Of a stretch of 9,043 nucleotides of DNA, positions 1 through 5,768 are shown one piece after another. Source of the DNA: Propionivibrio sp. (GTDB taxonomy: Bacteria > Pseudomonadota > Gammaproteobacteria > Burkholderiales > Rhodocyclaceae); assembly GCA_017990155.1 (NCBI GenBank), contig JAGNOM010000093.1, positions 1 to 9,043 of the forward strand, written 5' to 3'. The translations under genes and the position numbers were made by a program. Numbering within the stretch: position 1 is the first letter of the stretch; each line of letters opens with the position of its first letter. The notes below the pieces were generated by a model. That model did no database searches. It was not told the origin of the DNA and saw nothing but the letters and a program-made list of their open reading frames with translations.

Positions 1-1510
1 TGGACATCGTCGTCGATACTTCGCGCCCTTCGCCCGAGGCCTTGAGCAGCGATTCGAAGGCCGAAAGCGGTGGCACTTCGAGCGGCGCCGCCTTGCTCGG
101 ACGGCGCGTCAGGATGCCACCCAGCGCTTCGCGGCGCTCGTACATGTACTTGTACTCGGGCGAGTCCTCGGCGAACTTGATGAAGGGCAGGGACTCGATC
201 TGGTCGTCCGGGACCGGCAGCTTGAAACGATCACGGAAGCGCATGATGGCATTGGTATCGAGCTTCTTCTGCTGGTGCGAGATGTTCATCCCTTCACCGG
301 CTTCGCCCATGCCGTAACCCTTGATCGTCTTGGCCAGAATCAGCGTCGGCTGGCCCTTGTGTTCGACGGCTGCCTTGTAGGCGCTGAAAATCTTGAAGAT
401 GTCGTGGCCGCCGCGATTGAGCGCCCAGATGTCGTTGTCGGTCCAGTCGGAAATCAGTTCCCGGAGTTCGGGCGTGTTGAAGAAATGCTCACGAACGTAG
501 GCACCATTCTTGGCCTTGAAAGTCTGGTACTCGCCGTCGACGATTTCCATCATGCGCTTCTTGAGGATGCCTTTCTTGTCACGCTCGAAGAGCGCATCCC
601 AATGGCGGCCCCAGATCAGCTTGATGACGTTCCAGCCAGCGCCGCGGAAGGTGCCTTCGAGCTCCTGGATGATCTTGCCATTGCCACGCACCGGGCCGTC
701 CAGGCGCTGCAGGTTGCAATTGATGACGAAGATCAGGTTGTCGAGCTTTTCGCGCGCGGCCATGCCGATGGCGCCGAGCGATTCGACTTCATCCGTTTCG
801 CCGTCGCCGAGGTAGGCCCACACCTTGCGGTCCTTGGCGTCGATGAAGCCGCGGCTGTCCATATACTTCATGAAACGCGCCTGGTAGATGGCCTGGATTG
901 GTCCGAGACCCATCGAGACGGTCGGGAAGCGCCAGAAGTCCGGCATCAGCCACGGATGCGGATAAGAAGACAGGCCCTTGCCGCCGACTTCCTGGCGGAA
1001 GTTGTTGAGCTGGTCTTCCGTCAGGCGATTCATCAGGAAGGCGCGGGAGTAGATGCCAGGAATCGAGTGGCCCTGGAAGAACACCAGGTCGCCGCCGTGA
1101 TTCTCGTTCTGGGCACGCCAGAACCAGTTGAAGCCGACGTCGTAGAGCGCCGCCGATGAGGCAAATGAAGCGATGTGGCCACCAACGTTGGTGTCGCGAT
1201 TGGCGCGCACGACCATTGCCATGGCGTTCCAGCGGATGTAGTTGCGGATGCGGATCTCAATGTCCGCATCGCCGGGATACTTGGGCTGGCGATCAGCCGG
1301 GATCGTGTTGATGTATTCGGTGGTGGCGCTGTAGGGAATGTCGATTCCCTCTTCGCGCGCTTGCGCGATCATCTGCTGGATAAGGAAGTGGGCGCGGTCC
1401 GTACCTTCATGTTCAATCACGCCGGTCAGCGCGTCCTGCCATTCCTGGGTTTCCTGCGGGTCGGTATCCTGATCTACAGGTATATCGGCGTTATCCGGTC
1501 GTGCTGCCAT
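1..1510 (-). CDS. aceE: Pyruvate dehydrogenase E1 component, homodimeric type (partial, N-terminal 503 residues)
   Basis: This is the thiamine-diphosphate-dependent E1 of the pyruvate dehydrogenase complex, which decarboxylates pyruvate and passes the acetyl group to lipoyl-E2 in the cytoplasm. Translating the complement from the ATG at 1510 gives an open frame to the left edge, about 503 of the roughly 890 residues usual for the family, so the C-terminal part lies outside the window. The TPP/Mg motif is clear: GDGETDE at residues 235-241, closing with INCNLQRLDGP at about 263-273. Other family blocks include GHSIPGIYSRAF (about 147-158), SSYPHPWLMPDFW (about 181-193) and TIKGYGMGEAGEG further on. 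An AGGAG ribosome binding site (complement of 1517-1521) sits 6 nt before the start. The gene has its own promoter and a structured leader, and diverges from iorA. Function is assigned with high certainty from motifs; aceF and lpd would be expected beyond the left edge, but that is inference. Confidence 0.97.
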   Translation of the reverse strand, partial: MAARPDNADIPVDQDTDPQETQEWQDALTGVIEHEGTDRAHFLIQQMIAQAREEGIDIPYSATTEYINTIPADRQPKYPGDADIEIRIRNYIRWNAMAMVVRANRDTNVGGHIASFASSAALYDVGFNWFWRAQNENHGGDLVFFQGHSIPGIYSRAFLMNRLTEDQLNNFRQEVGGKGLSSYPHPWLMPDFWRFPTVSMGLGPIQAIYQARFMKYMDSRGFIDAKDRKVWAYLGDGETDEVESLGAIGMAAREKLDNLIFVINCNLQRLDGPVRGNGKIIQELEGTFRGAGWNVIKLIWGRHWDALFERDKKGILKKRMMEIVDGEYQTFKAKNGAYVREHFFNTPELRELISDWTDNDIWALNRGGHDIFKIFSAYKAAVEHKGQPTLILAKTIKGYGMGEAGEGMNISHQQKKLDTNAIMRFRDRFKLPVPDDQIESLPFIKFAEDSPEYKYMYERREALGGILTRRPSKAAPLEVPPLSAFESLLKASGEGREVSTTMS

Positions 1511-1540
1511 GGCTTTCTCCTGGTCTGCGATGGGTTGGTC

Positions 1541-1580
1541 GGCACTTGACCCGTGAGGCGATTGGCATGGGTCTTGTGCC
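1541..1580 (-). promoter_or_regulatory. Stem-loop in the aceE mRNA leader
   Basis: GGCAC (1541-1545) pairs with GTGCC (1576-1580), and GACCC (1548-1552) pairs with GGGTC (1569-1573). A symmetric 2x2 internal loop separates the two helices, and a 16-nt loop spans 1553-1568. The structure lies inside the predicted aceE leader, ending about 30 nt before the start codon. It is an intrinsic feature of the sequence; a regulatory role is inferred only from its position. It lacks a T-tract on the transcript side, so it is not an obvious intrinsic terminator. Confidence 0.4.
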
Positions 1581-1627
1581 GTTATTATGGATGGTACGAC
1601 ACTGCTTTGTTCGTTTTGTTATTCCGC

Positions 1628-1656
1628 ATTGTAAGATCATGTATTGCTATGTGCAA
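1628..1656 (-). promoter_or_regulatory. Sigma-70-like promoter of aceE
   Basis: On the minus strand TTGCAC (complement of 1651-1656) and TACAAT (complement of 1628-1633) are separated by exactly 17 bp. Each hexamer has one mismatch to the consensus. Transcription would begin near 1621, leaving a leader of about 110 nt before the aceE start. Only sequence match and spacing support this, but both are close to ideal. Confidence 0.7.
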
Positions 1657-1662
1657 TATTGC
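1643..1662. promoter_or_regulatory. Overlapping dyads across the aceE -35 region, candidate operator
   Basis: Two inverted repeats share a middle arm. ATTGC (1643-1647) faces GCAAT (1653-1657) across 5 bp, and GCAATATTGC (1653-1662) is a perfect 10-bp palindrome. Together they cover the -35 hexamer and the adjacent spacer of the aceE promoter, where a repressor or activator dimer would act. The regulator is unknown; I do not see the PdhR-type operator described in enterobacteria. Confidence 0.35.
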
Positions 1663-1784
1663 GAAACGCCCGTTGTGACATGCCATCGTTCGATAAGTTC
1701 AATGCAAGTCGTTGTGGCGTCGGATTGAGATAAAATCGAGAGGTTTTTGGCTTCATTCGACCGATTCCAGTGATTTGAGGAGAA

Positions 1785-3671
1785 ATGATGGCGGCAGTAG
1801 CAAGGGCAGCAGTCCAGCCAGCACCGGCAGAAAGTAGATTATTGATGTCGGGCAACGATGCTGTGGCGCGTGCCGTATGGGAAGCCGGCGTCCGCGTTGC
1901 GGCGGCTTACCCTGGAACGCCGGCGACCGAGATGCTCGAAGTAATTTCGACCTATCCCGATCTGTACGCCGAGTGGTCGGTCAATGAGAAGGTCTCGCTG
2001 GAAGTCGCGTTCGGCGCGGCGATGGCGGGTTCGCGATCGTTTTGTGCGATGAAGCACGTCGGAATGAATGTCGCCTCTGACGCACTGATGACGATGACGC
2101 TAACCGGCGTCTCGGGCGGTCTGGTGATTGCGATCGCCGACGATGTCGGACTGTCGTCTTCACAGAATGAACAGGATTCGCGCTACTGGGGCCGCTTTGC
2201 GCACGTGCCGGTGTTCGAGCCGGCCGATTCGCAGGAAGCCTACGACTTCACGCTCGCCGCGTATGAACTCTCGGAACGTTTCCAGACGCCGGTCATCCTG
2301 CGCCTGACGACGCGCATCTGCCACGTTAAGGCATTGGTGACGGTCGGCGAACGAAGCGAGAAGCCAGTCGCCGGCTTTACCAAGGACGTTTCGCGCTGGG
2401 TGATGGTGCCGGGCGCGGCCGGAAAGCGTCTGCCCTTAATGTTCGAGCGCGAGAATTCGCTGCGCGCCGAAGCCGCGGTGTCGAAACTCAATGCGATTGA
2501 GCCCGGGGCGGATCGGCGTGTCGGATTCGTTACCTCCGGCCCAGCTTACATGCACGTACGCGAGAGTTTCCCCGAGGCGCCAGTACTCAAGCTCGGGTTT
2601 TCCTGCCCGGTGCCGTTCGATCTGGTACGCGAATTTGCGAAGCAGTGCGATCAACTGGTCGTCGTCGAGGAGGTCGAGCCGCTGATCGAAACCGAGATCA
2701 AAGCACAAGGCATCGCCGCCATTGGCAAGGACATCCTGCCGCGCAGCGGCGAGCTGTCGCCGAACGTCCTCAAGCCGGCTATAGCACGCTTGCTTGGCGA
2801 ACCGGTGCCGGAGGTGGCGACGGTCAAGCCGATGCAGGTCTTCCCCCGTCCGCCGACGATGTGCGTTGCGTGCCCGCATTTGGGTGCTTATTACACGCTC
2901 GCGCAATTGCGCAACGTGACGATTTCGGGCGACATCGGTTGCTACACCCTCGGTTTCGGCCAGCCCTGGAATGCACTCGACGCCTGCATCTCGATGGGCG
3001 CGTCAATGGGTATGGCGCTCGGTCTCGACAAGGGTCGCTCCGAGGATGAAAAGGACAAGAAAATCGTCGCCGTGATTGGCGATTCGACCTTCATGCACAT
3101 GGGCATGCAGGGGCTGCTCGACATTGTTTACAACAAGGGCAACGTCACGGTGATGCTGCTCGACAATCGAGCGGTGGGTATGACCGGCGGCCAGAACAAT
3201 CCGGCCAACGGGCGCGGTATCCACGGCGAAGAAGCGCCGCGTGTCGATTTTGCCAGTCTGGTCAAGGCGCTCGGTGTTAAGGAAGAGCGCGTCCATGTCG
3301 TCGATCCCTACGAACTGCCAACACTGTTCAAGGTGTTGCGTCAGGAGACCAAGGTTCCGGAACCGTCGGTGATCATTACCAATCGCCCGTGCGTGCTCGT
3401 CGAGGATTACAAGCCGCGCAAACCGTTCAAGGTCATCGAAGATACCTGCACCGGTTGCGGAAATTGCGTCGACGTCGGCTGCCCGGCGATCCACGTGACG
3501 CGTCGCGACACGGTGATCAAGCCCAACGGCAAGGAAGTCGAGCGCAATTTCGTGCGCATCGAAAGCGCCGCCTGTACCGGCTGCGGCTTGTGCCTGACAC
3601 CGTGTGCGCCGGACGCGATTGTGCCGGTCGAGGAATTGGCGATGCCGATTCATGTGGTCAAACCAAGCTGA
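1785..3671 (+). CDS. iorA: Indolepyruvate (aryl-pyruvate):ferredoxin oxidoreductase, alpha subunit
   Basis: This is the catalytic TPP and iron-sulfur subunit of the cytoplasmic enzyme that converts aryl-pyruvates (indolepyruvate, phenylpyruvate) plus CoA to the aryl-acetyl-CoA and CO2, reducing ferredoxin. It has 628 residues, the usual family size. The pyrimidine domain opens with AAYPGTPATEM (about 40-50) and SVNEKVSLEVAFGA; MKHVGMNVASDA follows. The TPP domain has CVACPHLGAYY (C363 is the second Cys), GDIGCYTLGF, and the Mg/TPP motif G432-D433-S434 to N461. A C-terminal two-cluster ferredoxin domain carries C555-x2-C558-x2-C561-x4-C566-P and C597-x2-C600-x2-C603-x3-C607. GAGGAG at 1777-1782 lies 2 nt from the ATG at 1785 but 5 nt from the ATG at 1788, so the second may be the main start. 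It is followed after 13 nt by iorB. The physiological substrate cannot be read from sequence; phenylalanine or tryptophan catabolism is the family expectation. Confidence 0.95.
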   Translation: MMAAVARAAVQPAPAESRLLMSGNDAVARAVWEAGVRVAAAYPGTPATEMLEVISTYPDLYAEWSVNEKVSLEVAFGAAMAGSRSFCAMKHVGMNVASDALMTMTLTGVSGGLVIAIADDVGLSSSQNEQDSRYWGRFAHVPVFEPADSQEAYDFTLAAYELSERFQTPVILRLTTRICHVKALVTVGERSEKPVAGFTKDVSRWVMVPGAAGKRLPLMFERENSLRAEAAVSKLNAIEPGADRRVGFVTSGPAYMHVRESFPEAPVLKLGFSCPVPFDLVREFAKQCDQLVVVEEVEPLIETEIKAQGIAAIGKDILPRSGELSPNVLKPAIARLLGEPVPEVATVKPMQVFPRPPTMCVACPHLGAYYTLAQLRNVTISGDIGCYTLGFGQPWNALDACISMGASMGMALGLDKGRSEDEKDKKIVAVIGDSTFMHMGMQGLLDIVYNKGNVTVMLLDNRAVGMTGGQNNPANGRGIHGEEAPRVDFASLVKALGVKEERVHVVDPYELPTLFKVLRQETKVPEPSVIITNRPCVLVEDYKPRKPFKVIEDTCTGCGNCVDVGCPAIHVTRRDTVIKPNGKEVERNFVRIESAACTGCGLCLTPCAPDAIVPVEELAMPIHVVKPS

Positions 3672-3684
3672 CGAGTCCAGGAAT

Positions 3685-4299
3685 ATGTCTGAGATTACTA
3701 ATATCCTCGTGGTGGGTACCGGCGGTCAGGGCGTCATGACTGCGACTGAAATCCTGGCTGAAGCGGCGATCGCCTTTGGTCACGATGTGAAGAAGACCGA
3801 AGTCGCTGGCATGGCGCAGCGTGGTGGCGTCGTCTCCTCGCATTTGCGCTTCGGCCCCAAGGTGCTGTCGCCGCAGATCACGCCGGGTACGGCCGATGTA
3901 CTGCTTGGATTCGAGGCAGCCGAGGGAATGCGCTGGCGGCATATGTTGAAGCCGGGTGGACTGGCATTGATGAACACCGGACGCCTTGTTCCGCCAGTGG
4001 TCGATCTTGGCTTGTACGAGTATCCGGAAGACCCGGTGGCCGAAGTGCGCGCTGCCGGTACGCGTGTGTTCTCCTTCGACGCTTCGGCGATCGCCAAGGA
4101 GCTCGGTGAAATCCGGCTGGGCAACACGGTCATGCTCGGCGCGATCTCCGACCATCTGCCGTTCTCGGCCGAGGTCCTAGAGCAATGCATCCTCAAGCGC
4201 TTTGCCAGGAAGAAGCCAGAACTGATCGAACTCAATCGCCGTGCCTTCGCGGCTGGGCGGGCGGCTTCGGCAAAGGCGGCGGCGACCGAAAGCGTCTGA
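3685..4299 (+). CDS. iorB: Indolepyruvate (aryl-pyruvate):ferredoxin oxidoreductase, beta subunit
   Basis: This is the partner of IorA, the gamma-type (pyruvate/ketoisovalerate oxidoreductase, catalytic-domain) subunit needed for the CoA-dependent aryl-pyruvate oxidation. The 204-residue product is the normal family length. It begins with a Rossmann-like VVGTGGQGVMT (G11-x-G13-G14-Q15-G16), followed by KKTEVAGMAQRGGVVSSHLRFG, the strongly conserved E-x-x-G-M-A-Q-R-G-G block, and then ADVLLGFEAAEGMR. The frame is open upstream to 3604, but that part overlaps iorA and does not resemble the family, so the ATG at 3685 was chosen. AGGA at 3679-3682 is a weak, closely placed ribosome binding site, suggesting translational coupling to iorA, whose stop ends 13 nt earlier. 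No ferredoxin or aryl-CoA ligase gene is adjacent, so the electron acceptor must be encoded elsewhere. Confidence 0.95.
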   Translation: MSEITNILVVGTGGQGVMTATEILAEAAIAFGHDVKKTEVAGMAQRGGVVSSHLRFGPKVLSPQITPGTADVLLGFEAAEGMRWRHMLKPGGLALMNTGRLVPPVVDLGLYEYPEDPVAEVRAAGTRVFSFDASAIAKELGEIRLGNTVMLGAISDHLPFSAEVLEQCILKRFARKKPELIELNRRAFAAGRAASAKAAATESV

Positions 4300-4324
4300 G
4301 CCGCCGCGCGACTTACGGTAAAAT
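4296..4324 (+). promoter_or_regulatory. Possible promoter for folD-purE-sua5
   Basis: TAAAAT at 4319-4324 resembles a -10 box, and TCTGAG 17 bp upstream (4296-4301) is only a poor -35. If used, transcription would start near 4331 and produce a leader of about 65 nt. It overlaps the iorB stop codon. It is offered because the 95-nt gap is the widest in the plus-strand run and separates genes of unrelated function. Confidence 0.3.
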
Positions 4325-4325
4325 G

Positions 4326-4348
4326 GCGCTCCTTTCAAAGGGGAGCGC
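4326..4348 (+). other. Stem-loop downstream of iorB
   Basis: GCGCTCC (4326-4332) pairs perfectly with GGAGCGC (4342-4348) around a 9-nt loop. An alternative pairing, CCTTT with AAAGG around a single C, competes inside the same segment. No T-tract follows, so it is a weak candidate for an intrinsic terminator of iorAB. It could instead protect the 3' end of the iorAB message or take part in the folD leader. Confidence 0.4.
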
Positions 4349-4361
4349 TCGCTATCGTTGA

Positions 4362-4393
4362 GTGATTTCCCCATCGGTTATCTCGGGGATCAC
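4362..4393 (+). promoter_or_regulatory. Hairpin that would sequester the folD ribosome binding site
   Basis: GTGAT (4362-4366) pairs with ATCAC (4389-4393), and CCCC (4369-4372) pairs with GGGG (4385-4388), giving nine Watson-Crick pairs with a two-nucleotide TT bulge and a 12-nt loop. The right arm contains the only plausible Shine-Dalgarno sequence of folD (GGGGA, 4385-4389) and ends two bases before the ATG at 4395. Folding would therefore block initiation. The pairing is read directly from sequence; regulation is inference. Confidence 0.45.
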
Positions 4394-4394
4394 C

Positions 4395-5249
4395 ATGACG
4401 GCTCAAATACTCGACGGCAACGCACTTGGACAAAAGCTGCGCGCCGGTTTCAAACAGAAGGCAGACGAACTTGCGGCGCAGGGCGTTCGTCCCGGTCTGG
4501 CAGTCATCCTGGTCGGCGAGGATCCGGCTTCGCAGGTTTATGTGCGCAACAAGGTCAATGCCTGCGCACAAGCGGGCTTTCATTCGGAGAAGCACGTCTT
4601 TCCAGCCGACGTCGCGCCGCAGGTGGTTCTCGACAAGATCGCCGACCTTAACGCCGATGAGAAGATTCACGGCATTCTCGTTCAGCTGCCTTTGCCCAAG
4701 CATTTCGACTCCGATGCGGTCCTCGACGCGATTGCCGCGGAGAAGGATGTTGATGGATTCCGCGCCGAGAACGTCGGCGCTCTGATGCAAGGCCAGCCGT
4801 GCTTTATCCCCTGCACGCCGTATGGTGCGATGAAGTTCTTCGAGGATGCCGGTATCAGCCTGAAAGGCAAGGAGGCGGTGGTTGTCGGCCGTTCGAATAT
4901 CGTCGGCAAGCCGATGGCGATGCTCCTGATGCACGCGGGGGCGACGGTCACCGTCTGTCATTCGCAAACGCGCGATCTCAAGGGGCATTGTTTGCGTGCT
5001 GATATCCTCGTCGCAGCGATCGGGAAGCCAAGGATGATCACTGGCGACATGATCAAGCCGGGTGCCGTGGTGATCGATGTCGGCATCAATCGTCTGCCCG
5101 ATGGGAAACTTTGTGGCGATGTTGATTTCGAAGCGGCCAAGGAAGTGGCCTCATTCATCACTCCGGTTCCCGGTGGCGTTGGCCCGATGACGATAACCAT
5201 GCTGCTGGCGAATACGCTGGAAAGCGCCGAACGCAAACTCAACGCTTAA
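4395..5249 (+). CDS. folD: Bifunctional methylenetetrahydrofolate dehydrogenase / methenyltetrahydrofolate cyclohydrolase
   Basis: This cytoplasmic enzyme interconverts 5,10-methylene-THF, 5,10-methenyl-THF and 10-formyl-THF with NADP(H), supplying one-carbon units for purines and formyl-Met-tRNA. The 284 residues match the family length (about 285-290). Catalytic Y49 and K53 lie in SQVYVRNKVNAC. The conserved HGILVQLPLP (92-101), KDVDGF (117-122), dinucleotide-site block VVVGRSNIVGKP (162-173) and PVPGGVGPMT (257-266) are all intact. The ATG at 4395 was chosen because it gives the family's normal N-terminus (MTAQILDG) and has GGGGA five bases upstream. A GTG at 4362 in the same frame has no ribosome binding site and would add eleven unrelated residues. 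The TAA stop (5247-5249) shares bases with the AGGAG used by purE, so the two are almost certainly one transcript. This fits purine synthesis, since FolD makes the formyl donor. Confidence 0.97.
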   Translation: MTAQILDGNALGQKLRAGFKQKADELAAQGVRPGLAVILVGEDPASQVYVRNKVNACAQAGFHSEKHVFPADVAPQVVLDKIADLNADEKIHGILVQLPLPKHFDSDAVLDAIAAEKDVDGFRAENVGALMQGQPCFIPCTPYGAMKFFEDAGISLKGKEAVVVGRSNIVGKPMAMLLMHAGATVTVCHSQTRDLKGHCLRADILVAAIGKPRMITGDMIKPGAVVIDVGINRLPDGKLCGDVDFEAAKEVASFITPVPGGVGPMTITMLLANTLESAERKLNA

Positions 5250-5258
5250 GGAGAAATC

Positions 5259-5756
5259 ATGGATAAGCAGCCTCTAGTCGGTATTTTGATGGGGTCGGAC
5301 AGTGACTGGCCGGTGATGCGTGCCTGCGCGGAAACGCTCAAGCGCTTCGATATCGCGTATGAAGCGCGTGTCTTGTCGGCGCATCGCACGCCCGACGCGG
5401 CGCTCGACTATGCCGCAAGCGCACAGGATCGCGGGATGAAGGTGCTGATCGGCGCAGCCGGCGGCGCGGCGCATCTCGCCGGCGTGCTGGCCGCGAAAAC
5501 GGCCTTGCCGGTGCTGGCCGTGCCGATGCCATCCAAGCACCTGCAAGGACTCGATTCCTTGCTGGCGATGGTGCAGATGCCGGGCGGCATTCCGGTCGCG
5601 ACCTTTGCCATCGGCGAAGCCGGCGCGGTCAACGCAGCGTTGTTTGTGGTCGCCATGCTGGCGTTGAACGATGCGGAACTCGCCAGGAAACTTGCCGACT
5701 TCCGCACCAATCAGTCGGAAAAGGTGCTCGCGAAGACACTCCCCGATCTGCCTTGA
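5259..5756 (+). CDS. purE: N5-carboxyaminoimidazole ribonucleotide mutase (class I PurE)
   Basis: This purine-synthesis enzyme converts N5-CAIR, made by PurK, to CAIR. It is expected to be a cytoplasmic homo-octamer. At 165 residues it is of normal class I length. The motifs are complete: MGSDSDW (11-17), SAHRTP (40-45, with the catalytic H42), AGGAAHLAGV (67-76) and LDSLLAMVQMPGGIPVAT (98-115). SAHRTP rather than a SAHKT form points to class I rather than the class II AIR carboxylase, so a PurK should exist. AAGGAGA with AGGAG at 5249-5253 is an excellent ribosome binding site overlapping the folD stop. The expected purK is not next: the following gene, 12 nt downstream, is a Sua5-type synthase. 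PurK must be encoded elsewhere or be absent. Confidence 0.97.
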   Translation: MDKQPLVGILMGSDSDWPVMRACAETLKRFDIAYEARVLSAHRTPDAALDYAASAQDRGMKVLIGAAGGAAHLAGVLAAKTALPVLAVPMPSKHLQGLDSLLAMVQMPGGIPVATFAIGEAGAVNAALFVVAMLALNDAELARKLADFRTNQSEKVLAKTLPDLP

Positions 5757-5768
5757 GCTGAAGCCGCA

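Larger units (their letters stand above)
1511..1784. other. Divergent intergenic control region between aceE and iorA
   Basis: No gene is supported here. The aceE half (1511-1662) carries the leader stem-loop, the promoter and the dyads listed separately. On the iorA side, TAAAAT at 1731-1736 could serve as a -10 element, with a possible start near 1743, but no convincing -35 hexamer lies 16-18 bp upstream. The iorA promoter is therefore either activator-dependent or not recognised. I see no convincing sigma-54 GG-N10-GC signature or full FNR-type dyad in this spacer. Confidence 0.55.

Noticed and set aside
275..1159. Plus-strand 294-codon open frame opposite aceE
   Set aside because: It is the antisense shadow of a well-conserved aceE coding strand; the translation has no recognisable motifs and no ribosome binding site.
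1691..1704. Possible FNR-type site (TTCGATAAGTTCAA) upstream of iorA
   Set aside because: The two halves do not form the TTGAT-N4-ATCAA dyad; too many mismatches to claim oxygen control.
2436..3653. Minus-strand open frames opposite iorA
   Set aside because: Both long frames here (2436-2906 and 3003-3653) are shadows of conserved iorA domains with low-complexity Arg/His-rich translations.
3604..3684. Longer iorB reading frame starting inside iorA
   Set aside because: The extra 27 residues are Arg/Cys-rich out-of-frame iorA sequence; the family N-terminus begins at the ATG at 3685.
4362..4394. Upstream GTG start for folD
   Set aside because: It has no Shine-Dalgarno sequence, adds eleven residues not typical of FolD, and the ATG at 4395 has GGGGA at good spacing.
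4300..4394. Tetrahydrofolate riboswitch before folD
   Set aside because: The segment is too short, shows only simple hairpins, and lacks the multi-helix junction and pseudoknot layout of the known class.
4335..4988. Minus-strand 217-codon open frame opposite folD
   Set aside because: Shadow of folD; no ribosome binding site and no recognisable domain.
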